DNA of 64,000 nucleotides from Paenibacillus thiaminolyticus (GCF_007066085.1 NZ_CP041405.1:3918501-3982500), one strand, 5' to 3'; counted from the first letter of the stretch, positions 42,615 through 53,508 are shown. Program-made: numbers and translations. Notes: generated by a model not told the origin, from the letters alone.

Positions 42615-44384
42615 ATGGTTCACCTGCTTCCGTTAATGCTGGAGCGGGTCGGTATATTGCTGATTATCGCGTTTGTGCTGTCGCGGATGAAGTCGTTCCG
42701 GCAGATCATTCAGAACGAGCATGGCATTGCCGAGAAGCTGATGCTGATCGTCGTCTTCGGCGCATTCGGAATTGTAAGCAATTACACCGCCGTCCAGATT
42801 CATGACAATCTCATTTCGACCCAGGCGTGGAGCGCCGGCGTCGATGGTGACAGCGCGCTCGCCAATACGCGCATTATGGGGGTGGCCATCGGCGGGCTGC
42901 TCGGCGGGCCTCTGGTCGGGACAGGCGTCGGTCTGCTTGCGGGGATTCATCGGCTGATGCTTGGCGGATACACCGCCTTCGCCTGCGGCATCTCGACGAT
43001 ACTGGCCGGGATAGTCACCGGCCTGATCGGTAAGCGCTTCCGCATTCAGAACCGTTATGCGGCTTGGCATGCGGCCCTCATCGGCATATTAATGGAGGGT
43101 GCGCAGATGGGCATCATCTTGCTGGCGGCCGAGCCTTGGAGCCATGCGCTGGAGCTGGTCAAAATGATCAGCGTGCCCATGATTGCCGTCAACGGCTTCG
43201 GCACGCTGCTCTTTATGCTGATTATCCAGTCGATTTTCCAGGAAGAGGAACGGACCCGCGCTTTGCAGACCCATCAGGCGCTCTACATCGCGGATCAGAC
43301 GCTGCCTTATTTTCGCCAAGGTTTGAACGCCCATTCCTGCCGGGAGGCGGCCCTTATTATTTTGAAGGAAACGAATGCGGACGCCATCTCGATCACGAAT
43401 GAGCATCAGATACTGGCTCATGTCGGGGCCGGGTCTGATCACCATGTGCCGCTCCAGCCGATCTCGACCCAGCTTACGCAAACGGTGCTGAAGGAAGGGC
43501 TGATTCATATGGCGAAATCGCGGGAGGAAATCCACTGCCTCAATACAGACTGTGTCCTGCAGGCGGCCCTCGTGCTGCCGCTCAAGGCGCATCACCGGAC
43601 TGTAGGCACCTTGAAGCTGTATTTCGCCCGCTCCACGCAGCTCGATCAGGTCGAGCAGGAGCTGGGGGAGGGGCTGAGCAAGCTCTTCTCCACCCAATTG
43701 GAGCTCGCCGAGGCGGAGCTGCAGAGCAAGCTGCTCCGCGATGCGGAGATTAAGGCGCTCCAGGCCCAGATTCATCCGCATTTTCTCTTCAATGCATTCA
43801 ACACGATCTCGGTGCTGTGCCGGACCGATCCGGAGAAGGCCCGCGATCTGCTGCAGCAGCTCAGCATCTTCTTCCGCAGCAATCTGCAGGGCGCACGGAC
43901 GATGCTCATCCCGCTGCACAAAGAATTGGAGCATGTGGAAGCGTATTTGTCCTTGGAGCAGGCGCGCTTTCCGGACAAGTATACCGTCTCGACCGATATC
44001 GATCCGGAGCTGGAGGATGTGCTCGTGCCGCCGTTCACGCTGCAGCCTCTCGTCGAGAATGCCGTGCGGCATGCTTTCCCCCGTGGCGCGGCTCCGCTCT
44101 GCGGGAGCGTGACCCTGCAAGCGTACCGGGAAGGCGAACAGATGATTCTGCTGACACGGGACAATGGACAGGGCATACCGAAGGATATCCAGGGGGCGCT
44201 CGGCAAGCAGGCTGTCGATTCCGCGGAGGGCACCGGAACGGCGCTGTACAACATCCGGAAGCGGATGGCCGAGATATACGGCAAGCAGGCCTCCTTCCGG
44301 ATAGACAGCGAGCCCGGACACGGGACGACGGTAATGATTGCCGTGCCGATTCAGTTCCATGAATGGAGGGAAGCGTCATGCTGA
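42615..44384 (+). CDS. lytS: LytS/BtsS-type sensor histidine kinase
   Basis: Membrane sensor kinase, 589 residues. The first 205 residues are a 5TM-LYT domain of six or more helices with the family motif NYTAVQIHDN and GGPLVGTGVGLLAG. A GAF domain (about 225-355) follows, then a LytS-type kinase core with phospho-acceptor His in HPHFLFNAFNT (about 387-389) and an HATPase with N box VENAVRHAF and DNGQGIP. GTG 42606 and ATG 42615 are both open; ATG 42615 is preferred behind AAGGTGAGG. It is coupled to a LytTR regulator gene and probably senses external pyruvate or a related metabolite. Confidence 0.9.
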   Translation: MVHLLPLMLERVGILLIIAFVLSRMKSFRQIIQNEHGIAEKLMLIVVFGAFGIVSNYTAVQIHDNLISTQAWSAGVDGDSALANTRIMGVAIGGLLGGPLVGTGVGLLAGIHRLMLGGYTAFACGISTILAGIVTGLIGKRFRIQNRYAAWHAALIGILMEGAQMGIILLAAEPWSHALELVKMISVPMIAVNGFGTLLFMLIIQSIFQEEERTRALQTHQALYIADQTLPYFRQGLNAHSCREAALIILKETNADAISITNEHQILAHVGAGSDHHVPLQPISTQLTQTVLKEGLIHMAKSREEIHCLNTDCVLQAALVLPLKAHHRTVGTLKLYFARSTQLDQVEQELGEGLSKLFSTQLELAEAELQSKLLRDAEIKALQAQIHPHFLFNAFNTISVLCRTDPEKARDLLQQLSIFFRSNLQGARTMLIPLHKELEHVEAYLSLEQARFPDKYTVSTDIDPELEDVLVPPFTLQPLVENAVRHAFPRGAAPLCGSVTLQAYREGEQMILLTRDNGQGIPKDIQGALGKQAVDSAEGTGTALYNIRKRMAEIYGKQASFRIDSEPGHGTTVMIAVPIQFHEWREASC

Positions 44385-45130
44385 AGGCCTTTGTCGTCGA
44401 TGATGAGCCGTTGGCAAGAGATGAGCTGATTTATTTGCTGAGAAGGACGAGGCAGGTGGAGGTCGTCGGCGAAGCGGACACGTTGGAGGATGCCTTGGCG
44501 GGAGTGGCTGCGGCGCAGCCGGATGTGGTCTTCCTCGATATTGAGCTGCAGGAAGAGAGCGGGCTCGATATCGCCGGCCGGCTCCGGGAGCTGGAAGCGC
44601 CGCCTGATGTCGTGTTCGCTACCGCGTATGATGAATTTGCGCTGAAGGCGTTCGAGCTGAACGCCGCCGACTATATACTGAAGCCGTTCGAGGAGCAGCG
44701 GGTGCAGCAGACGATCCGCAAGCTGCTGCGCCTCCATGAGCGGGATAGCTATCCGCCTTCGGCACCATCCGCCGTCCGGGCCGGGATGGCGGAGCGGGAG
44801 CGGCAGGAACGTCTGGCCATCACGGTCGACGAACGAATCATCGTGCTGCATGTCGGCGATATCGTCTACCTCGGGTTCGAAGAGGGGAAGACGGTTATCG
44901 CTACGTCCGAGCGGAAGTATAAGGTTGGGGAATCACTGACCCAGCTGGAACGGAAGCTGAATCATCCTTCCATCGTCCGCGTGCACCGGGCGTTCCTCGT
45001 TCATCTGGATCGCATCGTAGAGATTCAGCCGTGGTTCCATTCGACCTTCCATCTTCAGATGCAGGATGGATCCCGCATTCCGGTCAGCCGCACCTACATG
45101 AAGGAATTGAAGCAGCTGCTCGGGATGTAA
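44378..45130 (+). CDS. LytTR-family response regulator
   Basis: Partner of the preceding kinase, 250 residues. A receiver domain (1-120) with acidic pair Asp8-Asp9 and phospho-acceptor Asp54 in FLDIEL is followed by a linker (about 125-145) and a LytTR DNA-binding domain (147-250; VDERIIVLHVGDIVYLG, TYMKELKQLLGM). GGAGGGAAG precedes ATG 44378, which overlaps the kinase stop by seven bases. The carbon-starvation carrier gene downstream has direct repeats in its promoter that would suit this regulator. Confidence 0.92.
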   Translation: MLKAFVVDDEPLARDELIYLLRRTRQVEVVGEADTLEDALAGVAAAQPDVVFLDIELQEESGLDIAGRLRELEAPPDVVFATAYDEFALKAFELNAADYILKPFEEQRVQQTIRKLLRLHERDSYPPSAPSAVRAGMAERERQERLAITVDERIIVLHVGDIVYLGFEEGKTVIATSERKYKVGESLTQLERKLNHPSIVRVHRAFLVHLDRIVEIQPWFHSTFHLQMQDGSRIPVSRTYMKELKQLLGM

Positions 45131-45134
45131 TCGC

Positions 45135-45163
45135 TTGCAATTCGAAGGTTCCTTTTTGCAATT
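45135..45163 (+). promoter_or_regulatory. Direct repeats, candidate LytTR regulator site upstream of cstA
   Basis: TTGCAATT at 45135-45142 and again at 45156-45163, exactly 21 bases apart (two helical turns), each followed by GAA or AA and GG. LytTR proteins bind pairs of direct repeats at this spacing. A -10-like TATGAT lies at 45220-45225 with no good -35, which fits activator dependence. Confidence 0.55.
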
Positions 45164-45256
45164 GAAACGGCATCTATCGCATTCTGTCATGAAAATGAAG
45201 CAGCGAAGCTTTCATATTGTATGATGACTCCAATACGATTGCAGGGAGTGGTTCAC

Positions 45257-47053
45257 ATGAATGCGGTAACGATTGTGATCGGATCGATATGCATCCTGAT
45301 GATTGCATACCGGCTGTATGGAACGTTCATGGCGGCCAAAGTGCTTAAGCTGGATGATTCCAAGCCGACCCCGGCCCATGAACTGAATGATGGCAAAGAT
45401 TATGTCCCCACCAACAAATGGGTCACCTTCGGTCATCATTTCGCCGCGATCGCGGCGGCAGGGCCGCTCGTCGGGCCGATACTGGCGGCGCAGTTCGGAT
45501 ACCTGCCCGGCCTGCTGTGGCTGCTTATCGGCGCGGTCATCGGCGGCGCGGTGCATGATGCCGTCGTCTTGTTCGCCTCGATGCGCAAGCAGGGCAAGTC
45601 GCTCTCCGAGGTCGCGAAGGACGAGCTCGGTCCGGTAGCCGGCTTCTGCACCGGCCTGGCGATGCTCTTCATCATTACGATTACGATGGCCGGGCTCTCG
45701 ATGGTCGTGCTCCACGCATTGGAGCATAACCCATGGGGCACCTTCGCCGTAGGGATTACGATTCCGATCGCGATGGGCGTCGGCTTGTTCTACAAGAAGA
45801 CGGGGAATCTGAAGCTTGCGTCCACCGTCGGCTTCATTCTGCTCATGACCGGGGTATTTCTCGGACCCCAGATCCAAGGCACCGTCCTGGGAGACTGGCT
45901 GACGCTGGACTCAAGTACGCTGGCGATCCTGCTGCCCATCTATGCGTTCTTCGCTGCCGCCTTGCCCGTCTGGCTGCTGCTGGCGCCGCGGGACTACTTG
46001 AGCAGCTTCATGAAGATCGGCGTCTTCATCGCCCTCATCGTTGGTGTCTTCATCATTAATCCGGCCATCCCGTTCCCGGCCGTCACAGAGTTCGTAAATG
46101 GAGGCGGCCCGATACTGGCCGGTCCGGTCTGGCCGTTCATCTCGATCACGATTGCCTGCGGAGCCATCTCCGGCTTCCACGCCTTCGTCGGTTCGGGCAC
46201 GACGCCGAAGATGATCAACCGCTGGAGCGACATCAAGGTAGTCGGCTTCGGTGCGATGCTTGTCGAATCGCTGGTTGGAATTATGGCGCTTATTGCGGCG
46301 GCGGCGCTTCAACCGGCTGACTATTTCGCGATTAATTCGACGCCGGAAGTGTTCAAGACGCTGGGAATGTCGACCGTGCATCTGCCGGAGCTGGCGCAGC
46401 AGATCGGCCTCGATCTCGAAGGACGGACCGGCGGAGCCGTTACCTTGGCCGTTGGGATGACGTACATTTTTACCAAGATACCGTGGTTCAGCCACTTGTC
46501 ATCCTACTTCTTCCAGTTCGTCATTATGTTCGAGGCGGTGTTCATTCTGACGGCAATTGATGCCGGCACACGGGTGGCCCGCTATCTGATTCAGGACTTC
46601 TTCGGAGACATCTATAAGCCGCTGAAGCAGGTGGACTGGGTACCGGGCTCCATATTCGCCAGCGCCTTGGCTTGTCTCATGTGGGGATACTTGCTCTTCT
46701 CAGGAGATATCGGCTCCGTCTGGGCGCTCTTCGGCGTCTCCAACCAGCTGATGGCATCGATCGGACTTATTATTGGCGCGACAGTGATTCTGAAGATAGC
46801 GGATAAGCGGAGGTATATGCTGACCTGCCTCATCCCGCTCGCCTATTTGTTCGTCACGGTCAACTATGCCGGCTACTGGATGGTCAAAAATGTGTATCTT
46901 AACCCGTCAGCTTCCGGGTATAGCGTATTGAACGCCACACTGTCCATCATTATGCTGGTGCTCGGCATCATCATTATGGTATCCGCCATCAAGAAGTGGA
47001 TTGAACTGTGGAACGGGCCGCGGGCGAATCTCGAAGCGCTTAACGTGACATGA
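45257..47053 (+). CDS. cstA: Carbon-starvation protein A family carrier (CstA/BtsT)
   Basis: Large polytopic transporter, 598 residues, about 16-18 membrane helices. CstA/BtsT proteins take up pyruvate (BtsT) or peptides (CstA) when carbon is scarce. Family motifs: PTNKWVTFGHHFAAIAAAGP near residue 50 (seen as NKWVTFGHHFA and AAGPLVGP), GAVHDAVVLF and SGFHAFVGSGTTPKM. It has the 5TM C-terminal part with YAGYWM. GGGAGTGG precedes ATG 45257. The LytS-LytTR pair directly upstream parallels the E. coli BtsS-BtsR-BtsT pyruvate system. Confidence 0.93.
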   Translation: MNAVTIVIGSICILMIAYRLYGTFMAAKVLKLDDSKPTPAHELNDGKDYVPTNKWVTFGHHFAAIAAAGPLVGPILAAQFGYLPGLLWLLIGAVIGGAVHDAVVLFASMRKQGKSLSEVAKDELGPVAGFCTGLAMLFIITITMAGLSMVVLHALEHNPWGTFAVGITIPIAMGVGLFYKKTGNLKLASTVGFILLMTGVFLGPQIQGTVLGDWLTLDSSTLAILLPIYAFFAAALPVWLLLAPRDYLSSFMKIGVFIALIVGVFIINPAIPFPAVTEFVNGGGPILAGPVWPFISITIACGAISGFHAFVGSGTTPKMINRWSDIKVVGFGAMLVESLVGIMALIAAAALQPADYFAINSTPEVFKTLGMSTVHLPELAQQIGLDLEGRTGGAVTLAVGMTYIFTKIPWFSHLSSYFFQFVIMFEAVFILTAIDAGTRVARYLIQDFFGDIYKPLKQVDWVPGSIFASALACLMWGYLLFSGDIGSVWALFGVSNQLMASIGLIIGATVILKIADKRRYMLTCLIPLAYLFVTVNYAGYWMVKNVYLNPSASGYSVLNATLSIIMLVLGIIIMVSAIKKWIELWNGPRANLEALNVT

Positions 47054-47170
47054 ACGGTTCAGGAGCGCTTGTCCGGCAGACGCTTCGGCACGCAGGCAAT
47101 GAATCGGCAAGAATAGTTTGACAAGATTGGCAATCACGGCTAAAGTAGGACGTGATAAGGAACTTTATAC

Positions 47171-47275
47171 GAAATCCGCTGGGGGAGCCGCGCAAGGCGG
47201 CTGAGACAAGAGATGCTTGGACCCTTTGAACCTGATCCGGTTAATACCGGCGTAGGGAAGTGGAGACGGCCTTCA
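47171..47275 (+). ncRNA. TPP riboswitch (THI element)
   Basis: Contains GGGGGAGCC, GGCTGAGA, ACCCTTTGAACCTGATCC and GGTTAATACCGGCGTAGGGAA in the conserved order of the thiamine pyrophosphate aptamer. It lies upstream of tenA and is followed 40 bases later by an intrinsic terminator, so high TPP should stop transcription. Confidence 0.95.
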
Positions 47276-47314
47276 CAGGTTTGAATTCACGCTCATTTTA
47301 CGAAGACTTGGCGA

Positions 47315-47342
47315 AGCCGCTCCATTTCGGGGCGGCTTTTTT
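47315..47342 (+). terminator. Terminator of the TPP riboswitch expression platform
   Basis: AGCCGCTCC pairs with GGGGCGGCT, five-base loop, followed by a run of T. It lies 62 bases before the tenA start. Confidence 0.85.
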
Positions 47343-47403
47343 GTATGGCCGCGCCGGCGCCCCTGGTTTGGATTTCCCCAAAAATGTGGCGGAGGTGCTG
47401 AGT

Positions 47404-48096
47404 ATGGCCTGCTTTACCGAAGAACTCCGGCGTACGGCGGATCCGATTTTTACGGCGATTTTTGCCCATCCGTTCGTTCGGGGCATTGCGGAAGGAACGT
47501 TAGCGAAGGAACAGCTTATTCACTATGTCAAGCAAGATTTTGAATACTTGAACGCTTTTATCCGGGTATACGGGATTGCGATCTCCAAATGCGACCACCG
47601 CGCCGCGATGGCTCTTTTTAACGAGCAAATTTCGTTTATTTTGGACAGCGAGACCCATCCTCATCAAAATTTTTGCGATGTCGCCGGGGTGACGTACGAG
47701 GAGCTGCAGGGCTACGCCTTGGCCCCTTCAGCCAATCACTATGTCAACCATATGCTGACGGTCGCCCATGGGGGAACGCGGGAAGATATCGTGGCGGCAT
47801 TGCTGCCTTGCCCGTGGACGTATACGGAAATCGGCCGCAGGCTGCTGGAGGAAGTGAAGCCGGATCCATCCCATCCGTTCTATGAATGGATGCATTTTTA
47901 TGGAGAGCAGGAGAGCGGGATTACGATGCAGCTGCGCCGACTGCTTGATGAGTGGGCGGAGTCTTTACCCGCGGCGCGCAAGCAGCGGCTGGAGGAGCAT
48001 TTTGTGACCAGCTGCCAGTTGGAATATCTGTTCTGGGATATGGCCTATACGTTAGAGGACTGGCCGGCGCCGATTACGGAAGCAGCACGGGCATGA
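47404..48096 (+). CDS. tenA: Aminopyrimidine aminohydrolase / thiaminase II
   Basis: Salvages the pyrimidine of damaged thiamine by hydrolysis of aminomethyl-pyrimidine, 230 residues, all helical. The active-site cysteine is Cys136 in LLPCPWTY, with the other catalytic residues Asp45 (YVKQDFEYL) and a Glu in CQLEYLFWDMAY. GGAGGTG precedes ATG 47404; an open frame reaches back into the riboswitch without a start. The TPP riboswitch upstream shows it belongs to the thiamine regulon. No other thi gene is adjacent. Confidence 0.95.
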   Translation: MACFTEELRRTADPIFTAIFAHPFVRGIAEGTLAKEQLIHYVKQDFEYLNAFIRVYGIAISKCDHRAAMALFNEQISFILDSETHPHQNFCDVAGVTYEELQGYALAPSANHYVNHMLTVAHGGTREDIVAALLPCPWTYTEIGRRLLEEVKPDPSHPFYEWMHFYGEQESGITMQLRRLLDEWAESLPAARKQRLEEHFVTSCQLEYLFWDMAYTLEDWPAPITEAARA

Positions 48097-48418
48097 ATCC
48101 AAGATGGGCGGCCGCTTCTCGCAACAGTAAGGAACGGCTGCCCCTCGCTCATCATATGACGAATACGTTCGTGACCAACGGGAAGAAGATTCATGTAAAG
48201 ACAAGCAGAACAACAATATCCCGCAAGCTCGCAAGTCACGTTCCCTGCCTGGAACAGGAACAGCCTCTCCGGGAGCAGTTGCTGGCGCGCTTTATCTCCA
48301 GGGGGCGGCGCACGCCTGCTCGGCAGCCCATCAGGCCAGTTCGCGGCGATTGTATGCGTATGACCATCCAAGGGTGCTCGCTTCCGGCAGCGCCCAAGGA
48401 CAAGGCATAGGCGATGGG
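48097..48418. other. Gap between tenA and the subtilase gene
   Basis: No convincing gene; frames on both strands are short and low in recognisable motifs. See rejected items for a weak ThiM-like peptide. Confidence 0.4.
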
Positions 48419-49573
48419 CTACAGCCGCTCGGCTTCCTTCAGTAGACGGACTATATCTACCTCCCCCGGTACTTTGATCTGGATGTTCCGGGTCTTGCGG
48501 CTGCGGATCGGATTCGCCGTCCGCCGGAGCAAGGCCTTGATCTCGCCCGGCTTCAAGCGCGGCCGCACGGCCAGCAGCAGCGCGATCGCACCGCTGATGT
48601 GCGAGGTAGCCATCGAGGTGCCGCTCATCTCGTGGTATTGGCCCTTAATCCAGGAGGATACGATCTTCTCGCCGGGAGCGTAAATGTCCACGAATTGCCC
48701 CCGATTGCTGAATGGGGCAATCCGCCGCAAGCGATCGGTCGCCCCGACCGAGATCGTCTGGGAATAGCGGGCCGGGTAATCGACAGACTTCCGCTTCGCG
48801 TCGTTCCCGGATGAAGCGACGACGGTGACCCCGGATTGATAGGCCTGGGTCACCGCTTGCAGCAGCGACTTGCTGCGGGATTTCATGCCGAAGCTCATAT
48901 TGATGATGTGCATCCCGTTGCGGACGCACCATTCAATGCCATTGATAATATCAGACACATAAGCAGCTCCGTTCTCATCAAATGATTTCACGGGATGGAT
49001 CAGGGCGCGGGGAGCCACGCCGATAATGCCGTACATTTGATTGGCCGCAGCTATCGTGCCCGCAATATGGGTGCCATGACCGTTATCATCATAAGGCGGC
49101 ATGCCGCGGTGAACGAAGTTGACTCCGCGCATCAGTGACTGGCGGAGATCGGGATGGCGGTAATCGGCGCCGGTGTCGATCACGCCGATATGCACGCGGT
49201 GGCCGGTGGTCGTTCCCCATGCCTGCGGAGCCTTGATCTGCCGTACGCCCCACGGAATGCCCCGCTCCCAGGTGACCGGCCTGTGGGAAGCGGCTTGAAT
49301 CGCGATCAACGCGTCGTCCTCTATCGTGAACTCGTTCGGATACCGTGACAGCAGCTGTGCAGCCGATTCAGGAACCGGACAGCTCCAGGCGCGGATGAGC
49401 GGAAGTTCGCGGATATGCTGGAGCTCGGGCCGATTCCGGCGAAGCCTGCGGAGCGCCTTACTGAATACAGCGAACCGCTCCGGCCGGTGGAAGCGAATCA
49501 ACTGCTTCGCCGCAGGCCGTCCGCTGAAGGACATCTCTTGAAGCAACATGTGCAATAAGGCCGTCATATCCAA
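48419..49573 (-). CDS. S8 family subtilisin-like serine peptidase without signal peptide
   Basis: Subtilase of about 384 residues. The catalytic triad is Asp133 (VIDTGAD), His166 (NGHGTHIAG) and Ser320 (MSGTSMATSH); the oxyanion Asn is in ASSGND. Residues 20-90 look like an inhibitor-type propeptide rather than a secretion signal, and no hydrophobic signal or anchor is seen. It is therefore probably intracellular or released by another route. TTG 49573, seven bases after GGGAGGGA, is preferred; ATG 49567 is the alternative. Confidence 0.88.
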   Translation of the reverse strand: MDMTALLHMLLQEMSFSGRPAAKQLIRFHRPERFAVFSKALRRLRRNRPELQHIRELPLIRAWSCPVPESAAQLLSRYPNEFTIEDDALIAIQAASHRPVTWERGIPWGVRQIKAPQAWGTTTGHRVHIGVIDTGADYRHPDLRQSLMRGVNFVHRGMPPYDDNGHGTHIAGTIAAANQMYGIIGVAPRALIHPVKSFDENGAAYVSDIINGIEWCVRNGMHIINMSFGMKSRSKSLLQAVTQAYQSGVTVVASSGNDAKRKSVDYPARYSQTISVGATDRLRRIAPFSNRGQFVDIYAPGEKIVSSWIKGQYHEMSGTSMATSHISGAIALLLAVRPRLKPGEIKALLRRTANPIRSRKTRNIQIKVPGEVDIVRLLKEAERL

Positions 49574-49775
49574 TGTCGAGTCCCTCCCGACAATTCCTTG
49601 TGGGGTATCGTATGCCAAGGGGAAGATGGTGGACTGGGGTAGCTGCCTTTTTTGCGAAAGTTAGGCCTTCTTCCGTGTCAAAAGGCGGCTGCGGACATAG
49701 GATGAAGAAGAGCCGGCGAGGGGCTTTGCACACGGTAGACGAGGTGTAAACCTGTCTGTGGTGCGGATACAGTCG

Positions 49776-49811
49776 AACGCGAAGGGATGCCCTTCGCGTT
49801 TCTTTTTTTCC
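49776..49811 (+). terminator. Strong rightward terminator without an upstream gene
   Basis: AACGCGAAGGG pairs perfectly with CCCTTCGCGTT, three-base loop, then TTCTTTTTTT. The gene on its left runs leftward, so it should end an unknown transcript from about 49600-49775. Confidence 0.8.
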
Positions 49812-49961
49812 ATCTAGGGCAGGGGAAGCGGACAGACATGTGGCATTTTTTTGTCCGCGTCGGATAAACTTGCTTTTTCATGGAAAATCGGTTTTACTTA
49901 GGTGTGAAACTGGATATGATCGTAATTATCCGTTTGAACCTTTGAGAGAGGATGTGTCCTT

Positions 49962-50507
49962 ATGAGCACCCCGTTGGAATTGAAGTTAGATCCCGACAAA
50001 GTGCAAGAAATGCCGATGGTGGATATTGCTTTCCTCGTACTGAAAGCAGCCAACACGCCTTTCTACTACCGTGATCTGATGAATGAAGTTGCGAAGCTTC
50101 GCAGACTCAGCGAAGAGCAAATTAATGATGTCATTGCACAGTTATATACGGAAATCAACATTGATGGCCGCTTTGCGTGCGTAGGGAACAATCTCTGGGG
50201 CTTGAAGCGCTGGTATCCTGTCGATCGCTCGGAAGAGTCGATGGGCACGAAGCGTCCTCGCATCATTAATGATGACGACGATGATCTGGAAGATGATGAT
50301 ATCTTCGTCGAAGAGGACGACAGCTACAACAATGAGGAAGACTTCGACTTCGTGGATGAAGACAGCGAAGATGATGAAGAAATGTATGTGGATGAAGAAG
50401 AAGAGGCCGAAGTAGAAGAGGAAGTCATGATCGATGAGGAAGAGATCGATGAAGACAACCCTGACGAGGAAGAAGAGCCGGATATGGACGAGGATAAAGA
50501 TCAGTAA
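49962..50507 (+). CDS. rpoE: RNA polymerase delta subunit
   Basis: Accessory subunit of Gram-positive RNA polymerase that speeds recycling, 181 residues. The N-terminal HARE-HTH fold (residues 10-85; MVDIAFLVLKAANTPFYY, GRFACVGNNLWGLKRWYP) is followed by a tail of about 85 residues composed almost only of Asp and Glu, as expected. GAGAGAGG precedes ATG 49962. It heads the conserved rpoE-pyrG-spo0F-fba-murA-rho-rpmE order known in B. subtilis. Confidence 0.97.
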   Translation: MSTPLELKLDPDKVQEMPMVDIAFLVLKAANTPFYYRDLMNEVAKLRRLSEEQINDVIAQLYTEINIDGRFACVGNNLWGLKRWYPVDRSEESMGTKRPRIINDDDDDLEDDDIFVEEDDSYNNEEDFDFVDEDSEDDEEMYVDEEEEAEVEEEVMIDEEEIDEDNPDEEEEPDMDEDKDQ

Positions 50508-50768
50508 TCGGAATCCGCTCCTTCGGCTGTGATGGACCGTTTGCTTATGATTCCCGAGCGATCTCCCTGGAGGCGCTTCGGCGGGAAGATAAGCAAACGG
50601 GTTTTTAATAGAACCGCTCCTCTTCACGCGGCTCGTCATGCTTCTTGTCCCGCTTGCCGGAGCTGGCCGCTGCCGCCTGGAAGCGGCGGAAATCCCCTCC
50701 TACCGATGGGTGTAACTGGATCAGGACGGCGCCCCGATCAATTAGCTGGAAAATCCGTAAACGTTCCC

Positions 50769-52643
<1,875 letters not shown>

Positions 52644-52650
52644 TGATCCA

Positions 52651-52689
52651 GGCGGAAATTCCCATTATGGGAATTTCCGCCTATTTTTT
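52651..52689 (+). terminator. Terminator of pyrG
   Basis: GGCGGAAATTCCC pairs perfectly with GGGAATTTCCGCC, followed by TATTTTTT. Confidence 0.9.
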
Positions 52690-52731
52690 GCACTTCGTAA
52701 GGGGAAGTTCATGTTTTTCCGTATTTCAAGC

Positions 52732-52758
52732 AGGATTTTAATATATCAAGGCGAATAA
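52732..52758 (+). promoter_or_regulatory. Sigma-H-like promoter for spo0F
   Basis: AGGATTT (52732-52738), 14-base spacer, GAATAA (52753-52758). This fits the sigma-H pattern (RnAGGAwww, 11-14 bases, GAAT) and B. subtilis spo0F is known to use a sigma-H promoter. Confidence 0.55.
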
Positions 52759-52859
52759 GTACCATTATTCTTGCTTTGGAAAAAAAAGCATGTTCATACG
52801 AGGCGACGCCTGTCTTAGCGGATGCACTCGCTCGTGTTACACGATGGGAGGGGTACCAG

Positions 52860-53261
52860 TTGGATAAGAAGAAAGTATTGATAGTCGATGATCAAAACGG
52901 TATTCGAGTTCTTCTGATGGAAGTATTCAGCAGTGAAGGGTACTCGACTTACCAGGCTTCCAACGGGAAGATTGCATTGAACATCGTGCGTGAGGAATCT
53001 CCGGATATTGTCTTGCTGGACATGAAGATTCCAGGCATGGACGGCTTGGAAATCTTGAAGCAGATTAAGAAAATGGAGCCGCAGATGAAAGTGATTATGA
53101 TGACAGCTTACGGAGAGCTAGATATGATCAAGGAAGCGACCGATCTCGGCGCGATCATGCATTTTACGAAGCCGTTCGACATTGATGAGATGAGAGTGGC
53201 GGTGAACATGACGCTTCAACAGGACCATTCGGCGGCGAACCCGGCGAATATGACGACATGA
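52860..53261 (+). CDS. spo0F: Sporulation response regulator Spo0F
   Basis: Single-domain phosphorelay receiver, 133 residues, linking sensor kinases to Spo0B and Spo0A. It has the acidic pair Asp10-Asp11, phospho-acceptor Asp54 in [11 protein letters not shown], Thr82 in [10 protein letters not shown] and Lys104 in FTKPFDIDE, exactly the B. subtilis Spo0F numbering. The start is TTG 52860 behind GGGAGGGG; the frame extends back without a good start. It lies between pyrG and fba as in B. subtilis. A soluble PAS kinase at 58448 is a plausible donor. Confidence 0.97.
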   Translation: MDKKKVLIVDDQNGIRVLLMEVFSSEGYSTYQASNGKIALNIVREESPDIVLLDMKIPGMDGLEILKQIKKMEPQMKVIMMTAYGELDMIKEATDLGAIMHFTKPFDIDEMRVAVNMTLQQDHSAANPANMTT

Positions 53262-53407
53262 CTCGATAGACAAGGCCATGACATAGGTTTGAACGATGCT
53301 GGGCGCTGACACCCGGCTTCTTTGTTTTCCGGGCACGAATGAATGACGAGGCGTGGAAATGGCGGTCTGATGGCAGTCTTAAAGAGGCAGGGTTTGTCAA
53401 GAGGTTG

Positions 53408-53438
53408 TTTACTTTTTTACGGGCAAATGTGATATAAT
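53408..53438 (+). promoter_or_regulatory. Promoter for fba
   Basis: TGATATAAT (extended -10, TATAAT at 53433-53438). TTTACT at 53408 is a poor -35 at 19 bases, so the extended -10 probably carries the activity. Confidence 0.45.
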
Positions 53439-53508
53439 AACACCGTACTGGATGTCGGCTAACTACAAGAAATACAGACAAAGACAACTTCTTAGGAGGA
53501 TGGAGACC

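Noticed and set aside
48097..48418. ThiM-like peptide (PLAHHMTNTFVTN) after tenA
   Set aside because: Only about 12 residues resemble the start of hydroxyethylthiazole kinase and nothing follows in any frame. Likely chance.
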